Assembly (NCBI GenBank): GCA_946500615.1
Contig: CAMMWP010000012.1
Span: 1 to 44,844, forward strand
Length of the DNA stretch: 44,844 bases
DNA from: an uncultured Clostridium sp.
GTDB lineage: Bacteria > Bacillota > Clostridia > TANB77 > CAG-508
Reading direction: 5' to 3'
Numbering within the stretch: the first letter of the stretch is position 1; each line of letters opens with the position of its first letter. The notes under the pieces were generated by a model. That model was not told the origin of the DNA, did not search any database, and was given only the letters and a program-made list of their open reading frames with translations. Positions 7,947 to 16,587 of the stretch are shown piece after piece. The position numbers and the translations under genes are program-made.

Positions 7947-9263
7947 CTAGTTTAGTTTAAAAAGTTCTGTTCTTGTTGGTTGTAGAGAGGTATAATTTGC
8001 AATGACATATTTCTTCGTTGTATTAGAGTACAAAGCCTTTACAGCTTCTTCTAAATCAATATAAGCTTCGATTTTGTTTTCATCAAATCCAGCTGTTTTT
8101 ATTCTAATAGCCATATCATAGCCTCTAGTTCCAGCAGTCACAATTCTTTTTACATTGTTTAAATTTGTAAAATTAATATCCCAAATCCAAGAAACATCAA
8201 ATCCATCAGCCTTATTGTCATTTAACACAAATAGTAGCTCTTTTTCTTCATCATCTTCATTTAATAAACGTAAACTGACATTGGCACCTGTTGGATTTTT
8301 TGCTAGGTTGATAATAGTAGGTGTATTTTTAATCATAATTTTTTCTAGTCTACCATTATTTAACTCAAAATTTGCTAAAGCTTCTTGCATATATTTTGTA
8401 TCAATATGATATAAAGAACAACAAGCGACGACTGCTGTAAAATTATAAATAATATAGATGCTATTTGATTTGATTTTATACAAAACATCATCAATTTCAA
8501 ATGTCATTTCATTTAAATCAATATGTTTTGTCTCTTTATAGATTTCATTATCGCCATATCCACAATTTGGACATACAAATTTTCCGATGTGTGAATATTG
8601 ATAATATTCATATTCTAATCGTGTTTTGCAAAATGGACAAAATTTTCCTTCGCCAGCCTCTGTCATGTCATTTGTAGCATAAGGATATCGATCAACATGG
8701 AAATAGTAGACATTTTGATTATTAGGATTTGCCATTCCTAATCTTGCAACATTTGGGTCATCATTATTTAAGATTAAATTACCTGTATATGTTTTTAGGA
8801 AATCATTGATTTTTAAAATTAATGATTCTACTTCGCCATTTCTATCTAATTGATCCCTAAAGAAGTCTAGTATTACCAAAGTGTCTAATGGAAAATCTTT
8901 AAATACAACAGGGACATATCCTTCATCTACTTCGAAAACTAAATAATCCGCTTTGATTTTTCCAGTTAAAGTACAAGATTTTAATAAAGTAGAAAGAATG
9001 CCTGTTTCCATGTTATTTCCTTCTTTATTACTAATTACCTTTTTTCCAGCGGTTTGAAAAACATATCCAATGGCATTATTGGTCATGGTTTTTCCATTAG
9101 TTGCCGTGACAGCAATGACAGGACAGTTTACTTTAAAATATTTGAAAATGTCTGGGTTCCAATCAAAAGCGATTTTGCCTAAAAAATTTCCTCCGTGTTT
9201 TCCACATAGTTTTAATATAATATTTAGTAGTTTCATAATGAATATAATTAAAAAGTTTTTCAT
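7947..9263 (-). CDS. murT: Lipid II isoglutaminyl synthase, Mur-ligase subunit MurT
   Basis: MurT activates the alpha-carboxylate of D-Glu in lipid II with ATP and uses GatD-derived ammonia to make D-isoglutamine, which affects peptidoglycan cross-linking and lysozyme resistance. The Mur-ligase P-loop T-A-T-N-G-K-T is at residues 53-59. A MurT-type zinc ribbon has C209, C212, C231 and C234. The C-terminal DUF1727-like domain ends at residue 438, usual for the family. The N-terminus is hydrophobic. The start ATG has AAGGAG at good distance. Confidence 0.95.
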   Translation of the reverse strand: MKNFLIIFIMKLLNIILKLCGKHGGNFLGKIAFDWNPDIFKYFKVNCPVIAVTATNGKTMTNNAIGYVFQTAGKKVISNKEGNNMETGILSTLLKSCTLTGKIKADYLVFEVDEGYVPVVFKDFPLDTLVILDFFRDQLDRNGEVESLILKINDFLKTYTGNLILNNDDPNVARLGMANPNNQNVYYFHVDRYPYATNDMTEAGEGKFCPFCKTRLEYEYYQYSHIGKFVCPNCGYGDNEIYKETKHIDLNEMTFEIDDVLYKIKSNSIYIIYNFTAVVACCSLYHIDTKYMQEALANFELNNGRLEKIMIKNTPTIINLAKNPTGANVSLRLLNEDDEEKELLFVLNDNKADGFDVSWIWDINFTNLNNVKRIVTAGTRGYDMAIRIKTAGFDENKIEAYIDLEEAVKALYSNTTKKYVIANYTSLQPTRTELFKLN

Positions 9264-9441
9264 TTGTCATACTCCTTCACAAAATGTATATTTGCATTAT
9301 AGCATAACCAAGAAAAAAGATAAAGTTTTATAGGAATTAAAATAAAATATATATGTAGTAGTAGATGCTGAATTGTAACAAATATTAAGCATTTTGATAC
9401 ATATCGCAAAGTAAAAAAATTTATTTTCAAAAGGAAGTACA

Positions 9442-9470
9442 TTGATAATCATGTAATTATATGTTAGTAT
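9442..9470 (+). promoter_or_regulatory. Probable promoter of the UMPH-1-like gene
   Basis: TTGATA (9442-9447), 17 bases, TAGTAT (9465-9470), about 60 bases before the start codon. The preceding TTTATTTTCAAAAGGAAGTA (9420-9439) is a copy of the repeat found at 1650-1669. Confidence 0.45.
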
Positions 9471-9531
9471 GTAATTGTAAGAAAAATTTCTATCTATAAA
9501 GCATTCTTAAAACAAATCAATGGAGGTATTT

Positions 9532-10326
9532 ATGATATATATAAAGGATGAAAACAAAATACACACCTTAAGAGCCAAGATGAATAAAGACAATACATGT
9601 ATATTCATGGATTTTGACAAAACAATAACAACAGGAGAGAGTCAAGACTCTTGGGATGCAAGTGCCAATAGTGAAAAAAGACTATCAAATGGATTAGAAG
9701 AATATTACAAAAAATATGCACCAATAGAATCTGATTATACGATGGATATTAAAGAGAAAGAAAATCATATGTGTGAATGGTATCAACAATGTATGGATTT
9801 ATATTATAAATACCATATGACTGAAAGTAAATTACAAGAAGCTATTCATAATAGTCGATTAATACTAAGGAAAGGAGCCAAAAGTTTTTTAAAACAATTG
9901 CACCAAAATCACGTACCAGTGGTCATTTTTTCAGCAGGCATTGGGAATGTAATAGAAAACATTTTACAGCAAGAAGATTGTAATTATGATAATATTAAGA
10001 TAATTAGTAATCTTATAAAATTTGATGAGAATGGAGATATGCTTACATTCTCTGGAACTTTAATTCATACACTGAATAAAAATATAGATAAATTGAAGAA
10101 TTTAAATGAAAAAGAACAAATAGAAGCAAGAGAATATAGAGTGGCAATAGGAGACTTAATAGAAGATACGTATATGATAGGAGAATGTCCGAAAGACAAG
10201 ACACTAAAAATAGGTTTCCTAAATAAGAATATGCAAGAGAATTTGGAAGTCTATAAAGAAAATTTTGATATTGTTTTAACAGGCGAAAGTGATTTTTGTG
10301 ATATAGAAAATATGATAAAACTTTGA
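9532..10326 (+). CDS. HAD-superfamily phosphatase, pyrimidine 5'-nucleotidase (UMPH-1) type
   Basis: The catalytic HAD motif I is D27-x-D29-K-T (M-D-F-D-K-T-I-T). Motif II is a hydrophobic strand ending in Ser (V-I-F-S-A-G-I-G). Motif IV is G-D-L-I-E-D-T. Overall order and length (264 residues) resemble cytosolic 5'-nucleotidase III (UMPH-1), which removes phosphate from pyrimidine nucleoside monophosphates. Substrate specificity cannot be read from sequence. An ATG at 9520 overlaps the ribosome site, and the ATG at 9532 lies 5 bases after GGAGG, so 9532 is chosen. The stop is TGA, showing TGA is a stop codon here. The gene is apparently monocistronic. Confidence 0.75.
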   Translation: MIYIKDENKIHTLRAKMNKDNTCIFMDFDKTITTGESQDSWDASANSEKRLSNGLEEYYKKYAPIESDYTMDIKEKENHMCEWYQQCMDLYYKYHMTESKLQEAIHNSRLILRKGAKSFLKQLHQNHVPVVIFSAGIGNVIENILQQEDCNYDNIKIISNLIKFDENGDMLTFSGTLIHTLNKNIDKLKNLNEKEQIEAREYRVAIGDLIEDTYMIGECPKDKTLKIGFLNKNMQENLEVYKENFDIVLTGESDFCDIENMIKL

Positions 10327-10429
10327 GTTGCGAAACTTAAAAGTTGCATAGTTTTTCCTATTCAAGAACAAAAACTTGCTAAGCGATTGGTTAAAGATAA
10401 TACAATAAAAAAGGAAGGACTTATATGAT

Positions 10430-10942
10430 ATGGAAATAACAGAAATTGAAAATAATAAAGATCAAAAAGAATTTATCATACAAGCAGTAAAAGAAAATGG
10501 AAAAAATCTAGAATTCGCATCAGAAAAACTTCAAGATGATAAAGAAGTAGTATTAGAAGCACTAAAACAAGATGGAGAAGCTTTAGAGTTTGCAAGTACA
10601 AGATTAAAAGGAGATAAAGAAGTAATTAAACTAGCTACTAAAACAGCACCATGGACGGTTTGTTATGCATCAGAAGAACTAGCTGGGGATAAAGAAATTA
10701 TGTTAGAATGTTGTAAACAGTATGGACAGGCTTTATATTATGCATCAGAAGAATTACGTGACGATAAAGATGTGGTAAAAGTAGCAGTAGAAAACAAAGG
10801 AATTATCATCAAATATGCCAGTAAACGATTACTTGATGATAAAGAATTGGCTGAGATTGCTGTAAAACAAAATAAACAAGCATATCATTTTATCTCAAAT
10901 AAGTTAAAACAAGACGAAGATATAAAAAAATTAATGGAATAG
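10430..10942 (+). CDS. Repeat protein with six 25-residue helical repeats (DUF4116-like)
   Basis: The 170-residue protein is built almost entirely of six consecutive 25-residue units of consensus D-K-E-V-V-x-x-A-x-K-x-x-G-x-A-L-x-Y-A-S-x-x-L-x-D. The units begin with Q-K-E-F near residue 12, then D-K-E-V, D-K-E-V, D-K-E-I, D-K-D-V and D-K-E-L. The pattern matches DUF4116 proteins, which are predicted to fold as stacked helix pairs; their function is unknown. There is no signal peptide or transmembrane segment. The ribosome site AAGGAAGG is 11 bases upstream; an ATG at 10425 hits a stop after four codons. Uniform repeat length suggests recent unit duplication. Confidence 0.7.
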   Translation: MEITEIENNKDQKEFIIQAVKENGKNLEFASEKLQDDKEVVLEALKQDGEALEFASTRLKGDKEVIKLATKTAPWTVCYASEELAGDKEIMLECCKQYGQALYYASEELRDDKDVVKVAVENKGIIIKYASKRLLDDKELAEIAVKQNKQAYHFISNKLKQDEDIKKLME

Positions 10943-10949
10943 AAAAATG

Positions 10950-10987
10950 GAGGCTACTTTCTCAGTGGCCTCTAAAATCATACTATT
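10950..10987 (+). terminator. Hairpin after the repeat-protein gene
   Basis: GAGGCTACT (10950-10958) pairs with AGTGGCCTC (10964-10972); a T-run starts only 12 bases later, so this is a weak terminator. Confidence 0.5.
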
Positions 10988-11082
10988 TTTTCTATTAGGG
11001 GTTGAAATTTACAATGATATATCTTAGAATATATGAGAATTAAAACATATAAAATTTAGTAATGAAGAAAGGGATGAATTTT

Positions 11083-11625
11083 ATGAGAGTATTAGTAGTA
11101 TCAGACATTCATGGTTCAAGTGTATATGCAGATAAATTAAAAGAAATTATAAAAAAGGAAGAACCAGAAAAAATAGTCGTATTAGGAGATTTATATTATC
11201 ATGGTCCAAGAAATCCATTAACAGATGGATATGATCCAATGAAAGTAGCAAAAGTATTGAATAGTGCAAAAGATAAATTAGAAGTGATAAAAGGAAATTG
11301 TGATGCAGAAGTAGATCAAATGATTTCAGAATTTGAGATAAAAGACCATATATTAGAAAAAATAAATGGAAAAAATATATTTTTTACACATGGACATAAA
11401 TATAATATGGATAATTTACCAAATGAAGATTTTGATATCATGTTTTATGGACATTTCCATACATGTTTTATTAAAAAATATGATAATCAATTGTTTGTAA
11501 ATCCGGGTTCAATTACATTACCAAAAGAAAATACACCACATAGTTATGCTATGATAGAAGAAAAAGATATTATCATAAAAGATGTTGATGGAAATGTAGT
11601 AGAAGAATATAGGTATAAAGAATAG
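11083..11625 (+). CDS. yfcE: YfcE-type metallophosphodiesterase
   Basis: This is a calcineurin-like phosphoesterase with all metal ligands: D8 and H10 (S-D-I-H-G), D36 (G-D-L), N72 (G-N-C-D), H103 (T-H-G-H) and H124/H126 (G-H-F-H). The stretch G-N-C-D-A-E-V-D-Q-M is characteristic of YfcE rather than generic MJ0936-like enzymes. The physiological substrate of YfcE is not known. The frame extends to an ATG at 11062, but the conserved protein starts at the ATG at 11083 (M-R-V-L-V-V-S-D), with AAAGGG about 10 bases upstream, giving 180 residues. The TAG stop abuts element C, and the next gene is convergent. Confidence 0.88.
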   Translation: MRVLVVSDIHGSSVYADKLKEIIKKEEPEKIVVLGDLYYHGPRNPLTDGYDPMKVAKVLNSAKDKLEVIKGNCDAEVDQMISEFEIKDHILEKINGKNIFFTHGHKYNMDNLPNEDFDIMFYGHFHTCFIKKYDNQLFVNPGSITLPKENTPHSYAMIEEKDIIIKDVDGNVVEEYRYKE

Positions 11626-11627
11626 GG

Positions 11628-12044
11628 TGTCCAATTGGGGACGTTTCTTTTTGAGACATTTTTATGTAAACTTCATACTATAAAAATTAAAATGATTCTT
11701 TTGTTACAGTTCAGAATAAATGTCAAGATGATAGATAGTATTTTTTTCATTTACTCCTCGGTTAGCTCCATAGATAACAAATTCTAAAATTTAAATAAAC
11801 GAGCCTCTCACTACATCGTGCTTCCTCATTTATTTAAATCTAAGAATTTGTATATCTATTTCACGTCACATTCGTCGATAAATTAAAAAAATACTATCTA
11901 TCATTTTGATGACAATCTAATCTGAACTACGACATTGTTTTATTTTATTAAAAAATATAGAATATAAAATCATGTATTGACTTTATATTCTATATTTTTA
12001 ATTTACATAAAAATGTCTCAAAAAGAAACGTCCCCAAATGGACA
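11628..12044. mobile_element. MITE-like inverted-repeat element C (417 bp), nested structure
   Basis: The 43-base terminal inverted repeats (11628-11670 and 12002-12044; outer part TGTCCAATTGGGGACGTTTC) differ at one position. Inside is a second inverted repeat of about 225 bp (11707-11931; arms contain GTTCAGA and GATAGATAGTATTTTTTT), carrying the TCCTCGGTTAGC and CACATTCGTCGA motifs seen in elements A and B. A further hairpin, AAAAAATATAGAATATAAA with TTTATATTCTATATTTTT, is at 11949-11998. Additional solo tips (CCCAAATGGACAATTGGACA) follow the right end. It lies between convergent genes and encodes nothing. Confidence 0.8.
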
Positions 12045-12067
12045 CCCAAATGGACAATTGGACACAA

Positions 12068-14689
12068 TTAAATCCATTCACCATATTTCTTCATATAAAT
12101 CTTTTTAGCAAACATAGCTAAAATGCAATATAAGAAAGTTACAATAAAAATTAAAGCAATATATTGTACAGCAATAGGAACAAGTCCAATGAAACTACCT
12201 AAAGGCGTAAATGGTACTATAATACCGACTAATATTAATAATATAGAAGAGAAATATACCATTTTATTAGCATTACTTTGTATAAAAGGAATTTTTGCAG
12301 TTCTAACAATATGCATACCAACTAAGTTAGAAACAATACTATACGTAAACCAAATGGTTTGGAAAAGGGCGGCTTCTCTAACACCAAATACAAACCATAA
12401 AGATGCAAAAACAACTAAATCAAAGATAGAACTAACAGGTCCCATAAATAGCATAAAATGTTTTAAGCTTTTGATATCTAACTTTTTAGGTTTTCGTACA
12501 ATTTCTGCATCTACATCATCAAAAGGAAGAGTCATTTGTCCAAAATCATATAATAAACCTTCTACTAATAATTGAATAGGGGTCTCTGGTAAAAATGGTA
12601 AAGCAATACTTGCAACAATAACAGACAATACTTCTCCAAAATTAAAACTAGTTGCTAATTTAATATATTTCATTAAGTTTGCAAAGGTTTTTCTTCCTTC
12701 TGTAACACCATCTAGTAACACATTTAAATCTTTTTCTAACAAAATGATGTCCGCAGATTCTTTAGCAATATCTACAGCAGTATCAACAGAAATACCAACA
12801 TCTGAATTGGTTAGGGAAGGACTATCATTAATTCCATCTCCCATATATCCAACAACATTACCTTGTTCTTTTAATAATCGTACAATTCTTGCTTTTTGGA
12901 TAGGAGATAATTTGGCAAAAATATTATTCTTTCTAATTAATCTATGAACAGCCACATCGGATAATTTATCCAATTCACTTCCTAAGATAATATTTTTAGA
13001 TTTGATATTTACTTTGTCACAGATACATTTTGTGACCTCTGCATTGTCACCAGTTAGTACAATTACACGAATACCAGCTTTGTTCATTCTTTCAACAGCT
13101 TCTTTTGCACTTTCTTTTGGTGGATCTAAGAAGCCAATAAAACCAATTAGTATCATATTTTTTTCATCTTTTACTTCAAAATCATAATTTGGTTCATCAC
13201 TATATTTTTTGCAAACGGCAATAACTCTTAAGCCTTCTTTATTTAAGCCTTTACTAATTCTTTGAATATTTTCTTTAATTTCTTTTGTTAAAGGTAAAAT
13301 TTCTCCTCTATATTCAACTGAAGTAGAAATATTTAAAATTTCTTCCACAGCACCTTTAGTAATTAATTCATCTTTTCCTTCTGGATTTTTTACAGCAATA
13401 GATAAACGCCTACGAGCAAAATCAAAAGGAATTTCATCTAGCTTTATATATTTACCAGTTAATTCTGGCATATTATATTCTTTACCTCGATTGATAACAG
13501 CTTCGTCAATATTACTTCTTAAACCAGTTTGAAGATTAGCATTTAAATATGCATATTTCAAAACACCGATATCTTCGTCACCTTTTATATCCAAATACTT
13601 CTCTAAAACAATTTTATCCTCTGTTAATGTTCCTGTTTTGTCCGTACATAAGATGTTCATAGCACCAAAATTTTGAATGGCATCTAGTTTTTTTACAATT
13701 GTCTTTTTCTTTGACATTTTGACAGCACCTTTTGATAAACAAGAAGATAAAATAACAGGAAGTAGGAGAGGGGTAATAGCAATAGAAATTGCTACTGCAA
13801 ATGTAAAGGCTGTCACCATACTATGTTTTGAAAAATTAAGGATGAAAACAACAGGAATAATAATTAGCATAAAACGAATTAATAATCTACTAATGCTTTC
13901 GATTCCTTTTTGAAAAGCAGTTTTAGGTTTACCAGCAGTTAAGGTATGTGCAATTTTTCCAAAATAAGTAGAATCAGCAGTTTTGATAACAACACCTTTA
14001 GCACTACCAGAAATGACATTAGTTCCCATAAAACAAATTGTATCTAAATCGGCTATGCTATCTAGATCTTCGGGTTTGATTTCTGTTTCAACCAATTTTT
14101 TTACAGCATCTGATTCACCTGTTAAAGAAGATTGTCCAACATATAAATCAGTTGCTTCTATTATTCTTAAATCAGCAGGAATCATGCTACCAGCAGAAAG
14201 AATAACAATATCTCCAAGTGTTACCTCTTTAATAGGAATTTGAATTTCTTTACCATCCCTAATGACATGGCAAGTGGTTGCAACAAGTTCCTTTAATTCA
14301 TTAGCAGCCTTGTTTGAACGATATTCTTCAAAAAAGTCTAATAATGTACTAGCAGTTACTAAAATAATAATAACGATAATATTTGCATAACTAGGTGTTT
14401 CGGGTAAGATAACATCTGTATAACATAAAAGTAGAGTAATTCCTAGTAAAATAAGATTAAAAGGGGTAAATAAACTTTCTAAAAAATAATGATACCATCT
14501 TTTAGGTTTAGCTTGTTTAATCATATTTGGACCTAGTTGTTTTAGTTTATATTCAGCTTCTTTTGAACTAAGACCATGTTCCTTAATTTGATATTTTTTC
14601 ATAAAATCATTTTTAGAGAGTAAACATTCTTGACCATAAAGTTTTGAAATATTTACTTCCTCTTTCGTGTTTGTCATGAGTAAAATCAT
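12068..14689 (-). CDS. P-type ATPase, magnesium-transporter (MgtA/P3B) type, with variant TM4 motif
   Basis: This is an ATP-driven membrane transporter, 873 residues against about 900 for MgtA. In order: cytoplasmic N-terminus, membrane helices, actuator motif L-T-G-E-S near 190, TM4 near 309, phosphorylation site C-T-D-K-T-G-T-L-T near 348, nucleotide domain, T-G-D-N-A, M-G-D-G-I-N-D hinge near 616, and C-terminal helices. The stretches A-I-Q-N-F-G-A-M and E-Y-R-S-N-K-A-A are typical of Mg2+ P3B ATPases. Oddity: the TM4 motif, T-P-E-M-L-P in MgtA, is T-P-L-L-L-P here, so the ion-binding Glu is missing and cation specificity is uncertain. The start could be the ATG at 14689 or at 14677; neither has ideal spacing from AAAGGAAG. 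Confidence 0.85.
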   Translation of the reverse strand: MILLMTNTKEEVNISKLYGQECLLSKNDFMKKYQIKEHGLSSKEAEYKLKQLGPNMIKQAKPKRWYHYFLESLFTPFNLILLGITLLLCYTDVILPETPSYANIIVIIILVTASTLLDFFEEYRSNKAANELKELVATTCHVIRDGKEIQIPIKEVTLGDIVILSAGSMIPADLRIIEATDLYVGQSSLTGESDAVKKLVETEIKPEDLDSIADLDTICFMGTNVISGSAKGVVIKTADSTYFGKIAHTLTAGKPKTAFQKGIESISRLLIRFMLIIIPVVFILNFSKHSMVTAFTFAVAISIAITPLLLPVILSSCLSKGAVKMSKKKTIVKKLDAIQNFGAMNILCTDKTGTLTEDKIVLEKYLDIKGDEDIGVLKYAYLNANLQTGLRSNIDEAVINRGKEYNMPELTGKYIKLDEIPFDFARRRLSIAVKNPEGKDELITKGAVEEILNISTSVEYRGEILPLTKEIKENIQRISKGLNKEGLRVIAVCKKYSDEPNYDFEVKDEKNMILIGFIGFLDPPKESAKEAVERMNKAGIRVIVLTGDNAEVTKCICDKVNIKSKNIILGSELDKLSDVAVHRLIRKNNIFAKLSPIQKARIVRLLKEQGNVVGYMGDGINDSPSLTNSDVGISVDTAVDIAKESADIILLEKDLNVLLDGVTEGRKTFANLMKYIKLATSFNFGEVLSVIVASIALPFLPETPIQLLVEGLLYDFGQMTLPFDDVDAEIVRKPKKLDIKSLKHFMLFMGPVSSIFDLVVFASLWFVFGVREAALFQTIWFTYSIVSNLVGMHIVRTAKIPFIQSNANKMVYFSSILLILVGIIVPFTPLGSFIGLVPIAVQYIALIFIVTFLYCILAMFAKKIYMKKYGEWI

Positions 14690-14779
14690 CTTCCTTTCTT
14701 TAGTTAAAATTTAAAAATTTCTTTTATTATTATACCACAACAAAATATAAATAAAACAAATTAAGAAAAAAATATGAAA

Positions 14780-14834
14780 TTTTTGTTACAGTTCAAACTA
14801 GATTAGAAAGTATAAATTGTAACAAATTTTTTAT
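14780..14834. repeat. Inverted repeat TTTTTGTTACA / TGTAACAAATTTT in the divergent promoter region
   Basis: TTTTTGTTACAGTTCAAACT (14781-14800) faces ATTGTAACAAATTTTTTATA (14816-14835). The motif TTTGTTACARTTCA also occurs at 11699-11712 (inside element C) and inverted at 9370-9384. It could be a repeat remnant or an operator shared by the divergent P-type ATPase and AIM24 genes. Confidence 0.4.
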
Positions 14835-14840
14835 AACATA

Positions 14841-14870
14841 TTGTAAAACTAACAAAGTTTTGTATATAAT
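14841..14870 (+). promoter_or_regulatory. Promoter of the AIM24-family gene
   Basis: TTGTAA (14841-14846), 18 bases, TATAAT (14865-14870), 30 bases upstream of the start codon. Confidence 0.55.
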
Positions 14871-14900
14871 ACATTTGAATAAATATAAGGAGGTATTTTT

Positions 14901-15701
14901 ATGATTTCAGTTAAAAATTTATTTGATAATGATGATGTAAAAATTATAGAAAGAAAAGGAAACATCTCAGTTGTTGAATATCAAAGAGATGTAAGCGTGA
15001 ATAAATTGACAGCTATGTCAGAATATTTTGCAGCAAAGATGAATGTTAGAAGAAGACAAGTCGTTATTCAATTGCAAGGAGATGAATATGTAACAAGTGC
15101 CGGAGCAATGCAATGGATGGCAGGAAATATAGAATCAAAAACAAATGTCAAAGGCGTAGGAGATTTCATAGGAAAAGCAATAAAGGGAAGTGTAACCAGT
15201 GAATCAACAGTAAAGCCGAAATATCATGGTACAGGATTACTAGCACTAGAGCCAACATATAACTATATTTTATTAGAAGATGTAGGGACTTGGAATGGAA
15301 GTATAGTATTAGAAGATGGTCTATTCTTAGCCTGTGAAGCGAGTCTAAATACAAATGTTGTTATGAGAAGTAATTTATCTTCAGCTGTATTAGGTGGAGA
15401 AGGATTATTTAATTTAAAATTATCAGGACAAGGAATTGCAGTTTTAGAAAGTCCTGTTCCAAGAGAAGAGTTAATTGAAATAGAATTGCAAAATGACCAA
15501 ATAAAAATAGATGGAAATATGGCAATTGCATGGTCTGATACATTAGATTTTACAGTGGAAAAATCTACAAGAAGCTTATTAGGCTCAGCAGTTGCAGGAG
15601 AGGGCTTTGTAAATGTTTATAGAGGAACTGGAAAGATATTGATGACACCAGTGAGACCAGAAGCTACAAATAATATTTTGAAGTACAAATCTAAACAGTA
15701 A
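14901..15701 (+). CDS. AIM24-family protein
   Basis: The 266-residue cytoplasmic protein has the AIM24 beta-sandwich pattern: an N-terminal strand region, then a Gly-rich beta-rich body with G-T-G-L-L-A-L-E, the L-x-G-E-G-L-F motif (about residues 168-174) and a terminal block G-T-G-K-I-L-M-T-P. No signal peptide or membrane segment is seen. The family is widespread in bacteria and fungi; the yeast member acts in mitochondrial inner-membrane organisation, but bacterial roles are not established. The ribosome site AAGGAGG is 8 bases upstream. It has its own promoter and a strong terminator, so it is a single-gene unit. Confidence 0.82.
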   Translation: MISVKNLFDNDDVKIIERKGNISVVEYQRDVSVNKLTAMSEYFAAKMNVRRRQVVIQLQGDEYVTSAGAMQWMAGNIESKTNVKGVGDFIGKAIKGSVTSESTVKPKYHGTGLLALEPTYNYILLEDVGTWNGSIVLEDGLFLACEASLNTNVVMRSNLSSAVLGGEGLFNLKLSGQGIAVLESPVPREELIEIELQNDQIKIDGNMAIAWSDTLDFTVEKSTRSLLGSAVAGEGFVNVYRGTGKILMTPVRPEATNNILKYKSKQ

Positions 15702-15721
15702 GAAACACTATGCAACTTTTC

Positions 15722-15748
15722 GTTATGCAATTCAAAGTGAAAATAAAG
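15722..15748. repeat. Copy of the 1616-1642 interspersed repeat
   Basis: GTTATGCAATTCAAAGTGAA followed by AATAAAG matches 1616-1642 (GTTATGCAAGCTCAAAGTGA then AAATAAA), also just downstream of a gene. Confidence 0.45.
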
Positions 15749-15749
15749 T

Positions 15750-15798
15750 AAAGAAATATTTGAGAAAATATTCCAGTCAAAATATTTCTTTATTTTTT
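15750..15798 (+). terminator. Intrinsic terminator after the AIM24 gene
   Basis: AAAGAAATATTT (15750-15761) pairs perfectly with AAATATTTCTTT (15780-15791), followed by ATTTTTT. Confidence 0.8.
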
Positions 15799-15901
15799 AC
15801 TTTTTTACAACTTTCGACACTTTTTTTAAAATAAATTATATATGATATACAAGTAATAACAATCATAATACTAAGATAAATAATACAAAGGAGGATATAA
15901 G

Positions 15902-16582
15902 GTGAAAAGTGTTCATGTAGAAAATTTAACAAAAATATATGGAAAAGGAGAAAATAAGGTAACAGCATTAAATGAAGTATCGTTTTCAATAGAAGAAGGA
16001 GAATTTGTTGCAATTACAGGAAGGTCTGGATCTGGAAAATCTACTTTATTATATATATTGGCAGGGTTAGATATACCAACTTCTGGCAATGTCAGAGTAG
16101 ACAATATAAATCTTTTCAGTTTATCAGACAATCAATTATCTAGCTTTCGAAGAAAAAAAGTAGGGTTTATCTATCAATTTTATAATTTGATACCAACATT
16201 AACTGTAGAAGAAAATATTGTATTACCGGTAAGATTAGATAAAAGAGAACTAAAAAAAGACAGATTAGAAAATTTATTACGTGTATTTCATCTTGAAAAA
16301 AAGAAATATTCATATCCATCACAATTATCTGGAGGAGAACAACAAAGAGTAGCAATAGCTAGAAGTTTATTTATCAATCCAATGATTATACTAGCAGATG
16401 AGCCTACTGGAAACTTAGACAGTAAGAACTCAAAAGAAGTAATGACATATCTAAAAGATACCAACAAAAAATACAATCGAACAGTAATTGTTGTGACACA
16501 TAGTATGGAGATTGCCAATGAAGCAGACAGAATCATAGAATTATCTGATGGAAAGATTATTCTAGATAGGAAAGTGAGGTAA
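15902..16582 (+). CDS. ABC transporter ATP-binding protein (LolD/MacB type)
   Basis: This 226-residue ATPase has Walker A G-R-S-G-S-G-K-S-T near residue 40, a Q-loop (Y-Q-F-Y-N-L), signature L-S-G-G-E-Q-Q-R near 141, Walker B I-I-L-A-D-E-P-T-G near 162 and H-loop V-T-H-S. The sequence class is that which pairs with FtsX-like permeases (MacB, LolD, BceA, YknY); such transporters export or act mechanically on lipoproteins, peptides or antibiotics. Translation starts at GTG (15902) behind AAAGGAGG. The permease gene follows after 5 bases, so the two form one transporter. No histidine kinase or response regulator adjoins, which argues against a classical Bce module. Confidence 0.92.
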   Translation: MKSVHVENLTKIYGKGENKVTALNEVSFSIEEGEFVAITGRSGSGKSTLLYILAGLDIPTSGNVRVDNINLFSLSDNQLSSFRRKKVGFIYQFYNLIPTLTVEENIVLPVRLDKRELKKDRLENLLRVFHLEKKKYSYPSQLSGGEQQRVAIARSLFINPMIILADEPTGNLDSKNSKEVMTYLKDTNKKYNRTVIVVTHSMEIANEADRIIELSDGKIILDRKVR

Positions 16583-16587
16583 TTGGC

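Noticed and set aside
12123..14243. Several plus-strand open frames opposite the P-type ATPase
   Set aside because: They lack ribosome sites and protein-like composition; the minus-strand gene has all family motifs.
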